Origin: Amaurobius ferox
Taxonomy: Eukaryota; Arthropoda; Arachnida; Araneae; Amaurobiidae
Reading direction: 5' to 3'
Assembly: GCA_951213105.1 (NCBI GenBank)
Contig: OX578137.1
Span: forward strand, 82,711,679 to 82,775,678
Length of the DNA: 64,000 bases
Part shown: piece after piece, positions 12,791 to 26,574 of the stretch
How positions within the stretch are numbered: the first letter of the stretch is position 1
Layout of the letters: the number at the start of each line of letters is the position of its first letter
Made by a program: the position numbers and the translations under genes
The notes under the pieces: generated by a model
Seen by the model: the letters and a program-made list of their open reading frames with translations, nothing else
Told to the model about the DNA's origin: nothing
Databases searched by the model: none

Positions 12791-14582
12791 TTAAGGAAAT
12801 ATCCTAATTATCCCATAAAATATATAAAAAAAAATTCAGCAAAATATATTCAGTAGTTTTTTAAATAAAAATTTAAATAATAATTACATCTTTTATATGA
12901 AGAGATCACGTAATCATTATATGAAAAGATCACGTGACCCACTTCAAAATAAAATGTGGCATCCATTTTGTGTCAAAATCGTCATTTTTAAAGTTCTTTT
13001 TAATTCATATTTAGTGCTGTATCCGCCCTAAAGCCCCTTTATTTTTGCTTAATTCTGTGCATCTACATCCTGAAGCAACGCAATTAAAATATAGTTAAGT
13101 TTAAATGATCATCCAACTTTAATTATTTCTACAACGAAACCTACTTTTCACTTATAGAGGATGTAAATACCAAAAGATGTAGAATGGGTTGCATAAGAAT
13201 TGCTGCATTTCTGTAACGCAAAACTATTTAGCCCATAGAGTCTGCAATATAGCTGATATGAATGAAACAATCATTGATTTTGCAGAGAAGCAAACGATTT
13301 TTTGCTGAAGTTCTGAGCATAGAGTTAAATTACTTGTGCCTCTATGGTTTTAAGTTTTAAATCAAATGAATTATTATTGTATCGTGATGAATGAAATGAA
13401 TGGAAAATTTGCTTATGAATGAAATGCTGGTTTTATTTAAAGAGCCAACCGATTTATATTTCGACGCCGTCATTTGGAAAAGTTCATTTGTTTTTGATGA
13501 AGTTTCCAAATATAATAAATTATTGTAGTATTATGGTAATTTTAAAAATTTTATCGAGGGATGTATTGTATTTTATAGATGTTTAAATAAAATTGCATTG
13601 CAGTTGGAAAGTGTTTCATAATAAATGCTTTATGCGTGATTGATCTTTTTTGTTAAATGTATTGTTCGTTTATCAGTTGGGTTTCTTATGAATGCAATCT
13701 TGTCTGAATTGAAAACGCATTTGTTTATAGAAACATTTGACATTTTAAAACACCACATAGCACAGAACAGTGTCTAATGGAAAAACATTGTAAATGCATC
13801 TTGGCGTATAAAAAATCAGAAGATAATCTCCTTTTTTTTCTAGAGGAAATATGTCTCGGAATAGACCTGCAAAAATTTAATGGATCTTTACTTCCCAAAA
13901 CGCTATAGCTTGAACGGAATCACAGGTACCCAAACATCACCAATGACAGTTTTTATGGGACTTAAAATATCGCAGTTATAAATCTGGCAAACTTCGTCGA
14001 AAATGGCGCCATTAACCTGGCACCGGTGAAGTAATAATATAGAGAAATTTCATCACGCAACAAAGAAGTTTAAAGTGTCATTACTGAAAGACACTTTCTG
14101 AAAGGATGTTGTTAGTTAGCAGCTTCGGAAAACGTGAAAGTTTGGGAATTGGTATAATGTACAAAAAATATCACTAATGGAAAATGCCACCTTTTAAATA
14201 AGTGAAACTTATAGAATCTTAATTGTTGTCAGAGACTTATTGAGAATTTATCGCAACTTAAAAGTAATATCTAAAGATTTTAGAGAATGGAATATATATT
14301 TTTTAGGAGTTGAATTTCAATTAAGTATTGACAATCTACCACAAAACGTATGCTACTTTAGAATGCATATTTAATAATAAAAAGTAATAAGGATAAATAA
14401 GTTTAAAATCAACTGAAGCATTAATTTTTACTTTCTCATAGAATGTAGCATAAAATAAAGTGTTTTTTTATAGAATATTGTATTGAGAAAATGGTGTTTT
14501 AATGAAAATTTTCGAGATTTTGATACAATACGTGTCCTAGGACATCATGAACATGTTTTGATTATTTTTAGAGTGATGGCCG
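12791..14582. other. AT-rich DNA with no recognised gene
   Basis: No frame, RNA or repeat could be supported. A nearby duplicated word (GATCACGTAATC / GATCACGTGACC) around 12903-12940 is the only local structure noticed. Confidence 0.4.
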
Positions 14583-15060
14583 TCTGTCTGTCTGCCTGTT
14601 GTCTGCTGCTTATTGTCTGCATGGAGTCGATTCCTTAAACACACGATAGCTGCCACAAATGTTAATGAATTTTCTTAAAATTTTTAAGCGGCTTAGTTAA
14701 CGAATAATTTAGATGCACAGATATTTTTTTAATTCATGTGAAAATTTCGAAATTTATATTTTCTTAACATGACAGCATAGGACCAAATTTGATATAATTA
14801 TACATGGAAGAGGTTATTATAGCTCAATGATCACGAAACTGCATAGTTTAAATTAGTGTAGTCAAAATTAACTGCGACACACATCTTGTATTTGTGACAT
14901 CATTAGCCCCTTCCCTTGGGGGGGGGAGTTGCCTCCGAGGGGGTACATTGTCAAAATTGCAAATATGGTATCAATCAAAAGGCAATTCAAGCCCTTTAAA
15001 ACTAAGGGTTACACGCTATAATTGTGATCATTTGGGACAATAATACAGATTTAAACATGA
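14583..15060 (+). repeat. Family W repeat copy W2
   Basis: It begins with (GTCT)n and contains the acacgatagctgcc word, a GC-rich patch near 14910-14945 (ccttccc, a run of G, then gaggggg) and the tail word acgctataattgtgatcattt. The copy at 28050-28680 has the same order, including the cattatccc...ggggtac patch and acgctatagttgtaatagttt. The mechanism class is unknown. Confidence 0.5.
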
Positions 15061-18000
15061 AAACATAAATGGAAAAATTAAAAAAAAAAAATCATAATCT
15101 ACTCAATTCATTCTTATATGAGTCGAGTTGAAGTTCACACCAGAAATTTGAAACTGAAATGAATGCTGCATATGAGGAATTCATGTTTTAATAAAAGTTT
15201 TATACTAATTTGTGAATGATGGAATAATCTAAGCTTTGATTTCATGTTAGGATAATTTAGTAGGTAATGGTTAGATGTAGTTTAACTGTAAGGCTAACAT
15301 GAAAGGGTAGACGTAGACTACATGCATACTATACTGCTGGTAATAAAAATCAAAATATTAAGAATGTGTGTATTAAAATCTAAAATATTTACTAGTTATA
15401 ATTGCCGTCTGCTGCTAATACAATGATTAGATAAATAAGGTCGCTGTTTCAGTAGGTGTACGCATTTAGTCAACCGTGTGTTTCTGGTAAAGGGGTAAAA
15501 TAAACCTTTTTGGAATTTAATGTTTCAGTAGTTAGTCCATTGCATAAGCTATATTAAAATTTTTATTTTACATGTCATGCATGTAAAACTTATGTATTAG
15601 GTTAGAGACGTCCATAAGTTTGACATATTGGCATTATAAATGCCGTAGTGCAGCTTTTCTGAGTCGAATCTGTTAAGAACACAATCCGTTAAGAATTTGT
15701 TAAGAACACTGTTATGAATTATAGCATGAAATAGGGGGATAGGTTCTAAACCCCATTTAATGATCTCCTCATAGGAGGACATTACTTTTAGAGGACAGAC
15801 GTAGGTTTTAAGATGTTAGTTCTGCATACGTTGTTCAATTTGGAAAATACAACTCTATGTGTAGTATTACATCGTTTGGGTATTGTATGATCTTGAAGTG
15901 ACCGTGAGGTATCTTCATCCGGGAGCTACACTGGAGGTGAGGTATATATACCAAGAAGGATCATTTAAGATGAGCAGGTTTGGGGTGATACGTCAGATGA
16001 ACGAGTTGTCTATTGACATGCTGGGAGTTACATAGTTCTTTAAATATATAAAGGAAATAGTACTTATGACAAACGTTGCGGGAAAGCGTAAGTACTTGAT
16101 TTCCGTTCCTTTGGTACAGAGTTCCTTCTTGAATCCCATTATTCCCACAAAGGTAGATAAATATTATAATCAAGTTACCTCATTAAACGTAGTCAAATGA
16201 CAACCTAAATGACTCTACGTTGTTTAAATACGACGTTTAGTTATGTATGCATAAAATCTATGGAGGTGAGTAAATATCAAACATTCTGGACTGGTCCAAA
16301 GTAAACAGACTTACAGACGAAAGGCATCTGAAGAGCTAGCTCTGCATAAAGAGCAGACTGGGATATGATGTTTAAGTAACCAGCATTGGCTAACGAGCAA
16401 TGATGTCCAAGCACATGGTATTGAGTAATATAAGTAATAGTAATGAATGGTGTGAAACAAAAGACTAAATATATTAATAAATTAGGGCATTGAAACATCT
16501 GTAGTGAATCAGAGATTTAAACTGAATAAGAGGCCTGATGAAACGGCGGCAACATTTGCAGTAAATCGGACATTGGTTTATAACCAATAACTATACTAAT
16601 TAAGAGTGAAATATATTCAAGGATAAGATACAAAATAAGGAGATATAATCGCATATCTGAGGGAGGTAACAAATCCACTATCAGTTAGAAACACATCAAT
16701 TCAAGACAGCGGGTTTTCCCGAAGCCACGTCTAAAAATTGCTACTTAACTGAAAACAAGCCTGACACGTGATGCTGAACGTTCGAGAGAACAATCTAGAT
16801 TATCATGAAAAGTGATACGGTGTTAGAAAGCTGAAATGGCAGAAAAAATATGAACAGAATTAGAATCCGTCTGTGACATTAAAGACCAACTCAATGCCAT
16901 ACCGGTGTGGTAATTATAAACTGTCCAACAAGCCCCTCTCAGTTATAGTCGTGCCGATCATGAATAGTAAAACGGTGATAAAAGTTCGAAATAAAGGATC
17001 GAAATGTGTCTGTTCCAACATTTATAATATAAAAAGTCTAGTTTCAAAATATTTTATATTTAGCAAAACAAGGCTGATCACCAATCTGGTGTAACAATGC
17101 TACCTACTAATTTGGTTTCACATTGGGTTTACATATCACGTTGGTACGAGCTAATGAATTAAATGTTGTTGTAATTAATAATGATAATGTTGTAATTAAT
17201 AACATAAATTTCAATACACGTAAATAAAGCAAAACTTTTAACAAATACTAAAATTTATTTAATGACAAGTGTAATAACATTTTGTATTTCAGTAATAGTA
17301 AGTAGTATCTCACCGAAGGGTTTTACGGTTCTTTACTACGCAATATCAGATAATACACTACACTTAAGTGGACCTTTGACCAACAGTTAATTTTATCACT
17401 ACTTTTGTTTATACTTCGTTCATTTTTTCAATGTATACCCTAATCTATTTTCAATAGCACATAATTCATGTTTTCAAAGTCCATTTATATTAGCTGCTCA
17501 TTGTTATGATTGCATTTGCATATTATTTGTGTTTACAGTTTGCTTACATGCTTAGTAATACTATTTAACTAAAATATGATATTGGAATATTCCTCCATTG
17601 AAATTTACAGACATAAAAGTGTCAAGACGTTTTGTTTCCATACCTTGAAAATAAATATAGAATATTGAAGTTATTTTCCAAAACTACTTTTCTAATAAAA
17701 TATTCAACTCCCTAAAGCAGAAATTGTCATTTCAAATCTTTTCAGCGTCATTTTGAATTATTAAGTATTTTGAGCCGCAAATAGTCTTGTACGGAAATAT
17801 AAATTATGCAATAAATGCACATATATGAAAACATTCGATTAACTATTAATATATGGCAGTTTTATACTCCCCAAGAACTTTTAAAAGACATAAATGTAGC
17901 TCCATTACGGTTTTTAGGAGAACAAAGTCATTTAAGGTGCTGTAACTAACAGTAACAAAGCCTTTAATTACATTGATTACTTTAATAAATATCACAAGAA

Positions 18001-19759
18001 AAGCGTTAATGATGACTTGCACTCATTAAAAGAATTGTTATTGGCTTAAGTTATTAACGGAAGATAATTACCTTACCTTAGCTAATAATGAATGCAAAAG
18101 CGAGAAGAATAGAAAAATTGTTTTTTTTCCTCAGTAAATTAACAGACGAAACATGCAATGCATAAAGAAATCAACCAATTAATGTAATTGCAAGTTTGTT
18201 TTAAAACATTTTGTTAAAAATGAGCAAAAAACTGAAAGGCGGATATAAAAAAGGCAAATGGAATGTAAATTTTAATAAAATACTTTAAACAACACAAAAC
18301 GTATTTAAGTGTAAATGGCAAATACATGTTTAAAGTAAGTGTTTAAAACATAAGAAAAAGTCGTCATTATTTAGAAAACTTTTATAATTTTTACATGAAA
18401 AGTCGATATTCCCATGTGTTGCTTTGAACAAAACGCCGTATTGTACAGATAATTTATCAATGATTCAATACGTTAAATTGTATTGCACTCTGGGATAACA
18501 GCTTTCATGTAACCTGTTTCACATTCATCATGCGCTCGTCAGCATGAAATATCCTATACGAGTAATGACAGCATTAAACTTCTATATGCGGTTATTTGGT
18601 CAGTATAATGACAAATAAAGTCCTACAACACAAACGGTTTCAAAATGCTGAATTACTGAGCTTTCACCTCACAGTACTGCAACGACTATATTCATATTCA
18701 CAGAACTTGCCTATAGGGAGCGTTTCCAAAGTTAGGATCACGTTCTAATTGCAGATTAACAGCAATTATTATTATTGCCATTGATACCCTCTCAAGGGGA
18801 GGCATTTCTTCAGGTCGGTTTGATTCTGGGTTTGTAGCTCTGACCCACCTTCTCTAAGAAGTGCTTATATTCGGTGTATGTGACCATTTCTCGATTCCAG
18901 GAGTTGCAGGTTTTTCGTGAGGGTCACCCCTTGGATAGAAGACTCAGCTCTTCTAGTTGTCAAAATGCACCGAATTTAACACTATGTGCTCAAAATCATT
19001 GTTAATTGAGATCATGACTTTGTAGATAATCTCCGGATCTTGCCCGGTGAGTGATTCCATTGACCACCTCCCTTACTGAGGTCTCGCTAGAGTGGAAATT
19101 TTGATTCTAAAGTTCCCCTTAATCTGGTGTTAACTTCACTCTTACCTGGGGATGACCTCTTCTAACCTAAATTACATTGTAAAGCTGAAATAGTTGCTAT
19201 CCATAGATGTTCGTAAAATTGTGGCACTTCGAAATTGTTGTTCCATTAGAGCTAATAGCCATTTCGTGTTGCTGAACGCATAATAAACCAAAACCGGTTA
19301 CACGAATGCTGTTATCCTCAATTGTAGGGTGGATTTAACATTGGCAACAACCACTTTTAGAGGATTCTGAAAGTATTTATAAATATGGTTTTCGCTTATA
19401 CTTAAAATGTGTCATTGTGACCTTTGTGCTAATTCACCTTACTATCAACATATAATGAGAGCGTTTTGCTGTCTTATCTATTCTTTATAACCAATCTGAC
19501 ATAATATGTAACCTCATTCAATGTTATAACTCAAATATTTATCAATTATTTTCTTGAGACTTTTGCTGAACAATGAAAAATATATAATAACTTCAAAATA
19601 TTTAATTATTTAATTAGGAACAATTTATGAGCAAAATTTTGAGATAAAAACTGTAACATTTTTAAACTACAAATTATGTAAGATTTTATCTGAATTTAAT
19701 TTAATTTAAATAAGTTATATATTTAAATAAGGTTTAAGTTTCTTCAGAGGATCGTATAA
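15061..19759. other. 4.7 kb without recognised genes or named repeats
   Basis: Short open frames (15597-15782, 15961-16173, 16277-16498 minus; 16873-17094 plus) show no domain, no splice-supported extension and no repeat match. A somewhat GC-richer stretch at 18770-19160 contains GGTTTGATTCTGGG, close to a pol III B box, but no A box at a suitable distance. It may be an old retroposed fragment. Confidence 0.4.
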
Positions 19760-22093
19760 TCTATATAAATAAAATTGAAAATCTGTCTGTCTGCCTGTCT
19801 GTTTGTTTGTTTGTCCCATCATCATGGGAGATCAGCTGAACGGAATTTGAGGAAATTTTGTGGGTAGCCTTGAAATAGCCCCATACATTTAGTCTAAGTT
19901 TTGAGTTTCTAAGACTAGGGGTTGTTAAGATATTAATGAAAAACGAAGCATTTTCCTAGGAGTTATACTCACAAACTCCCTAGTTCCACCAAACGAAAAG
20001 GTTAAAAATAGTTTGCTTAAAACGGGAAAGTGAATTAAAATTTTATCTCTGAGTTTAGTGGCACATTTTTGCGTTAAATAGTTACTTTCTGAAATCATGA
20101 ATTGTTTGAAAACATGAATTTAAATAGAAAATCTATCACCATGGTTTATTTTTCACAAGGTTTTACTCAACAATGAAATGTATTAAGCAATCAAAATGGT
20201 TATTTTATTATTGGCATTTTATGAGAAAGATTCCATCGTATATCATGTTGCTCGGCAATGCAATTAAATTAAATGTGTCCGTTAATGTTTATTACTATTT
20301 TTTCGATTTGAATAATAAATAAATGGATATTAAAATGTATCTTGAAAATGAACGATTTGATTTTTCTTTTAATTATATTAATTGCGGACTGCGTACAACA
20401 CTTTCATTTATTTCAGCAAAGAGTTTTCCAGCTTATATATTGTGTATAGCTAGTAAACTCATATACTCGTATTGTGTTTAGCCAGTAAATTCATTTTACT
20501 GATTTTTGAAACAGTAAAATAATAGAACGGGTATATCTTCTAAAATAATTTTAGTGTTTTATTTAGTATATATAAACAGGATCAGGATGATTATTCAGAT
20601 TTAAAAATTCAGAGCTACGAATTTGAATAACGCTAACTTGACAACTTTTCTTAAACGTTGCCAAATTGACGAAAATGTCGCCAAATTGCTAAAAATGACG
20701 TAATCCTGTGAAATGTATTTTATTTTGTTAGAAAAGAGTACTTAAATGATGTGTCGTTAGCATGTGTCCGTCATTCCAACAGACCTACTTAGTAACACAT
20801 TTAGCGAATTTTTAAAATGTCACCAAATTGATAAAAATGTTTGTAAAACTATAAAAATATCACAACAGAATTGCACAAAATAAATGAAATTTATTGTGTT
20901 TAGTTAGGGGATTGTTTTGTGATGATGTTTGGTGAATTTGTATTGATATATTTGGTGAATTGATATATTTGGCGATTTTTTAAAATGTCGCTACATTTAC
21001 GAAAATGTCGCCCAGCCTCCCATAGAGAGAGAATTATTCAGACGATATTTTTTAAATCAATTTATTTGAAGGAACTAATATTCTGTGGCTTAGCAAAAGA
21101 TTTAAATATAATGTGTTTATGCAGCTGACGATTTTTATTAAATCTTTTCCTATTTGAATAATAAAGATATGTATATAAAATAAATTTCATTGCCATTGCG
21201 TTTTTGACAATTGCGGTCTTCAAGTTTAAACATTATTATTATTGATATCTTCGGGGATTATTGATTAAGATAATATCGATATTTTCAAGTTATTATGCAA
21301 TTGTTTTATTGCGGCAGAAATTGTTGAAACTCATATATTGTACGTTGTACGAGTAATCTTCTACAAATGCAGGAGTACATTATCTTCTAACCTACGAGAA
21401 TATAAGTAGTACAGGTATATTGGCATATATTTTGACATATATTGGCATATATTGGAATCAAGTACGGCCTTCTGGTATGAAGATTTCGGAGATTATTGGT
21501 ATTTTCAATTTATCATGTCATCTGTTTTATTTTGGCAATTATTTTTGAGATTCATATTGTAATACGGGTAATCTTCTACTAACAGTCGCATATGTCGTCT
21601 AATCTACGACATTATAAGTAGTACGGGTATATCTTCCCATATAATTCAAGCACTTTCATTTTGACATACTCGTATATTGGAATCAATTACTGTCTTCAGG
21701 TTTAAATATTACGGGTTTATTGAAATTTTCACTTTATACATGTAATCTACTGGTACAGGTTGCATCTTCTAATATTAGCCTATATAAGTAGTACGAGTCC
21801 TATACAATTTTAACGCTTTTTTTTGGCATATATTGATTCAATTCCCTATTTTCTGTAAATTTGCTTACAAAAGAGGCCAGAATGTTTTATTCTCCAGATC
21901 TGTCCGTGAATATAATTTTGTACAGCGAGAACAGATATTCTTGAACTTCTTTTTAGGAGCATTATATTAAATATTTTAACATAATACTTTGATTAAAAAT
22001 GTCATTTAGTATACTATAGGAATTTGCATTTGAATGTGAAATTTAAGTTTGTTTATTTTATATAATCTGTGCGAAGAACGCGTATGCAGCTAG
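19760..22093 (+). mobile_element. Solitary non-autonomous Helitron H4
   Basis: It starts TCTATATAAATAAAA after A and ends CGTATGCAGCTAG before T, with the same hairpin region as the array (gtgcgaagaacgcg). Unlike H1-H3 it has only one copy of the ~148-bp 5' segment and a short (TCTG)n tract. It looks older or of another subfamily. There is no coding sequence for a Helitron transposase. Confidence 0.8.
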
Positions 22094-22387
22094 TAATTAA
22101 TATGAATATGTCTGCGGATTATATGAGTGCAAGAGCTACACATCGATTCTGATTGTAAGAGAAGCATAACTAAATAATGTGTAAGATGAATTCTTGGAAA
22201 AGTCGAACGGGTGCTTATACTCCTGAGATTGGGTAGTAAGGTAGCAGCATATACTGGGCATTAAAAGACTGTGTCCTCTGTGGGTACAACTACTTTGAAC
22301 TTAATATGATAATGCTATTTAAGTTATGCATATATCACAATCATTACATTGAAATACTATATCTGCACAGCCACACTTATAAAAAAA

Positions 22388-23332
22388 TCTGATGTGGGCA
22401 ACACATGACTTTCCTTATATAATGCAATGAATTTACTACTTTTACAGTTAAAAAAATTGTTATTCTTATAGTAGATACTTATATTCTTTCCAAGATATTG
22501 AATTTTCTTCAATTAGTCGCCATTTTAATTGATTTAGCGTCATTTTTATTTATTTGGCGAGATTTTCTTTAATTTGGCAGCATTTAAAAAGTCGCCAATT
22601 TGGCGACATTCCACCAAATTTGTCGCCAAAATCTCGCCAAGCGTTATGGATGGAGAAATAAGATATTCTTATACCAGCTAAATGACTATTGGCGTTCAAA
22701 TACAAAAGTATTACTCAAAGTATATTTTCTCATGACTGGAACGAGCTAGATCCAAGAGAATAATGTGACCAAATTTATCGCAGGATATTACATATGAAAA
22801 GTGAACATGTTTCTCAACAATTAATATATTTTTTTAATTAATGGGATTTTTTGATAAATTTATTTGTAAATTGTGCAATATTTCGAGAACGGATCATGCT
22901 AGCCTTTTAAAGTTTATGTCAATTATTTTCAAAAGGAAAATTACATAAAAAATGTCTATTTGCGTAACTTTATTAAAGGTTTTGATTTTTTGATGATTGT
23001 TTCAAAATTTCACTCGAAAATTTAAGGCGGTTTTGAACATTCGATTGCGTTTAAAAACAATAAGCTTCCAGTATTCACAGATTGTGATTTTTGTACCAAA
23101 TTTCATTCAAATCGCTCCATTCGCTTGTGTGATATTGTCTCCAAAGTCTCACTGACGCACAAACCCACACACACCCACACACATACTTTCACACACACAC
23201 AGACATCACCTCAACAATGTTTGATTCGTGATCAGGGATGCTTGAAACGTGCTCTTCCGTCGAAAACTCGAATTCGAATTTTCGACCCCGTCACAATACT
23301 TTCCTTATACACTATGTATATAACGAAAGTAA
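22388..23332 (+). mobile_element. Family Z repeat copy Z1
   Basis: Family Z begins TCTGATGTGGGCA, usually after a run of A, then ACTTTCCTTATATAATG. It has a block of ~21-nt repeats of the type TTTGGCGA (here 22500-22640), a (CA)n tract near 23158-23205, and ends in a hairpin made of ACTTTCCTTATA...TATATAAGGAAAGT. I see no transposase. The subterminal inverted words and 3' hairpin suggest a non-autonomous DNA element. The short frame at 23125-23487 lies mostly in this repeat and is not a gene. Confidence 0.7.
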
Positions 23333-24225
23333 TATATCTCAGTCTTTTCCAGATATCGACTTTAGGAAGAATCCATTTTCCACGTTCAGCAGCTAAGCAT
23401 TATCCCAAAAGCTCAGCTTATTTTTTCGATAGCGAAATAAAACATACTCGAATATTCCTTAAAACCTTTCCGAGGTTTCCATGGTAAAATTACATTCTTT
23501 ATCAGAGCTTCATTTTAAGAGTAGTTTTACATTTCACCGATTCTTTAAAATTTCAGAAACCTTAATGGCAATGGTTCCTTGCATCTGCCATGGTAACTAA
23601 GTTTACAGCTATTCAAAGAAGCATGCCGATAAAATAGTTTCTGGTTTGTAAAGTCAGCTTTGGGTGCTTACAGGATATAAATCGTTGGTATAACAGGCTG
23701 GTTTTATGGTTGAGTGAAGTGAATGAGAGAAGATATGTGATGCATCAATCCTGAAAAGCATACATTACTTGGTTCACATAAACCGCTTTAATATCACGAA
23801 TTATTTTTTATGAAAATATAATACACATGAAAAGTAAATAAATTTGAATTTTGTGGGAAATCTTAATTGGTGAATTCGTCAGCGTTCAAATATATATATA
23901 CTTATACTTTTTATTCTGGAAATAATGTGGTTATTAGATTACAGAAACATAAAATTAAGAATCAAAAGTGCTTTAAAAATTAATTTCAGGAAACTCTAAT
24001 GGTACAGAAAATTCTGAATTTACGTTTTCAATGATCTATTAAAATCTTACGACGCAAAAAAGCATCTGCAAGTTCTTTGGAAGCATTACTGGAATATGTC
24101 TTAAAATTGGAAACAGATGTCCAATTATGGCTAGATTTATAAGCATAGAAGTACAAAATATAGTAATTACAGCATGGTGCTCGGTTTGCAAATCTAATTA
24201 GTAGCATTTCCAATTGTTTTATTTA
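23333..24225. other. No recognised feature
   Basis: AT-rich sequence between two Z copies. The 61-codon minus frame at 24028-24213 has no recognisable domain. Confidence 0.4.
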
Positions 24226-24722
24226 TTACTGTCCTTATATACATAATGCATAAGGAAAGTGTTGTGATCGGCTCGAAGATTCGAATGCGAATTTTCGACG
24301 GGAGAGCACGTTTCAAGCATTCCTCATCACGAATCGAACATTTTTGAGATGATATCCGTGTGTGTGTGTGAAACTATGTGCGTGTGGGTGAAAGTATGTG
24401 TGTGTGTGTGAAAGTATGTGTGTGTGTGTGTCAGTGAGACTGTGGAGTTGATATCTCAAGCACGAATGGAGCGATTCGAAATTTGGTACAAATTTGGTAC
24501 AAAATCCCAATTTGGTACAATTTGGTACAAAAATCACAATCCGTGAATACTATTGTTCTTAAACATAATCGAATGTTCAGAACCCCCTTAAATTTTCGAG
24601 TGATATTAGGAAAAAATCATCAAAAAATCAAAACCTTTAATAAAATTACGCAAATAGACATTTCTTATGTAATTTTTCCTTAGAAAACGATTGACACAAA
24701 CTGCAGGACCCTAGCATTAACC

Positions 24723-25020
24723 GTGTTGTTGTTTCTTATTCCACTTGACCGACAGCAACATCAGATCAAATCCATGAACCCGTGAATCTTCTGAAGATTT
24801 AGATCTACTCCAGGACTGGTGTACTACTGACTCCTCTGTCATCCAATACATGTCAAGGCATGGACAGGAGAGACCTGAACCAAATTGCACTTCGGGCAAA
24901 GGGGATAAACCTTAGAACACAATACATGCCGAAGAACACGAAGACGACCACTGCGGAGTCTGGCCAGAGCCCTCTGTTTTCCCCTACTGCCTTCCCCAGT
25001 CAAAGCAACATCAGCGCCGT
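24723..25020 (-). pseudogene. 5'-truncated LINE 3' end with (AAC)n tail
   Basis: On the minus strand two overlapping frames (25069-24839, then 24899-24717) encode a cysteine/histidine cluster, CPKCNLVQVSPVHALTC, and then a tail ending KWNKKQQH just before AACAACAAC. A C-x2-C...H...C cluster close to the C terminus followed by an A-rich simple tail fits the end of a Jockey-like LINE ORF2. The frame is broken between the two parts. TAACC occurs on both sides (24718-24722 and 25023-25027), a possible short target-site duplication. Only ~300 bp remain, so it is a dead-on-arrival copy. The class call rests on memory of such C-termini and is moderate. Confidence 0.5.
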
Positions 25021-25086
25021 TATAACCAGTTCTCGAGATATTGCCCCTTTTTTCAAATAAATTTATCAAGAAATCAAGTAAAAAAA

Positions 25087-26007
25087 ATCTGATCTGGGCA
25101 ACACATGACTTTCCTTATATAATGTAATGAATTTACTATTTTTACAGTAAAAAATACGTTTTTCTTATAGTAGATACTAATATTCTCTCCAAGATATTGA
25201 ATTTTCGACAATTAGTCGTCATTTTCATTGATTTAGCGTCATACTTATCCATTTGTCGAGATTTTCGTTAATTGGGCAACATTTCAAAACAGTCGCCAAG
25301 TTGGCGACATTCAGCCAAATTCGTCGCCAAAATCTCGCCAAGCGTTATGCACTAAGAAATAAGTTATTCTTACAGCAGATTAATGACTATTGGCGTTCAA
25401 ATACAAAAGTATTATTCAAAGTATCTTTTTTCATGAATAGAACGAGCTAGATCCACGAGAATGATGTCACTCAATTTATCGCATGGTATTACATACGAAA
25501 AGAGAATATGTTTCTCAATAGGAAATATTTTTTTTTATTTTATATGACTTTTTGATAATTTTTTTGAAAAATGTACAATATCTCGAGAACGGTTCATGTT
25601 AGCGTTCTAAAATGTATGCCAATCGTTTTCTAATGAAAAATTACATAGCAAATGTCTATTTGCGTAACTTTATTAGTGGTTTTGATTTTTTGGCGATTTT
25701 TTCAAAATTTCATTCGAAAATTTAGGGGGGTTTTGAACATTTGATTGAGTATAAAAACAATAGGCTTCTAGTGTTTACGGATTGTGATTTTTGTACCAAA
25801 TTTGGTTCGAATCGGTCCATTCGTTCGCCAGTTATCGTCTCCACAGACTCACTGACACACACACACACACACAGACAGACATCACTTCAAAAATGTTTGA
25901 TTCGTGATCAGGGATGCTTGAAACGTGCTCTCCCGTCGAAAGCTCGAATTCGAATTTTCGACCCCGTCACAATACTTTCTTTATACATTATGTATATAAG
26001 GAAAGTA
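25087..26007 (+). mobile_element. Family Z copy Z3, nested in Z2
   Basis: A complete Z from TCTGATCTGGGCA to the hairpin ending GGAAAGTA. It is very close to Z9 (59888-60802), sharing several variants (for example TATTCTCTCCAAGATATTG), so these two are probably the youngest copies here. The (CA)n tract is at 25855-25876. Confidence 0.7.
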
Positions 26008-26574
26008 AAAATATATTAACTGTTAAGAAATATGTTCACTTTTCATATGTAATAGCATGCGATAAATTTGGTGATATCGTTCTCGTGGATCTAACTCGTT
26101 CCATTCACGAGAAAAGATACTTTGAGTAATATTTTTGTATTTGAACGCCAATAGCCATTTATCTGCTATTTTAAGAATAACTTATTTCTCAGTCCATAAC
26201 AGTTGGCGAGATTTTGATGACAGATTTCACGGAATGTCGTCAACTTGGCGACTTTTTTTTTAAATGTTGCCAAATTAACAAAAATCTCGCCAAATGGATA
26301 AAAAGAAACGCTATATCAATGAACGTGACGACTACCTGACGAATATTCAATATCTTGGAAAGAATATAAGTATCTACTATAAGAATAACATTTTTTTAAC
26401 TATAAAAGTAGTGAGTTCATTGCATTATATAAGGAAAGTTATGAGCTGCTCACAGCATATATTCTTTTGTTTGGTTTTATAAAGCATTTTCAATTGAAAA
26501 CATGTTTTGCAAATGTTTCTTTGAGATTTACGACCATGGAAAACGTTTTCACTGGTTAATTTTTACTGTCCTTA

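Larger units (their letters stand above)
24226..26456 (-). mobile_element. Family Z copy Z2, split by two insertions
   Basis: The 3' half of a minus-strand Z runs from 24226 to about 25086 and the 5' half from 26008 to 26456. Between them sits Z3 in the opposite orientation. Within the first half a LINE 3' end occupies 24723-25020. Flanking Z sequence resumes in register after each insertion when compared with Z4 and Z7, so nesting is the simplest reading. Confidence 0.68.

Noticed and set aside
18770..19160. tRNA-derived SINE
   Set aside because: A B-box-like word is present, but no A box at the right distance and no repeat partner was found in the window.
23125..23487. 120-codon frame with a Thr-His repeat
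   Set aside because: The repeat is the family Z (CA)n tract and the frame is not kept in other Z copies.
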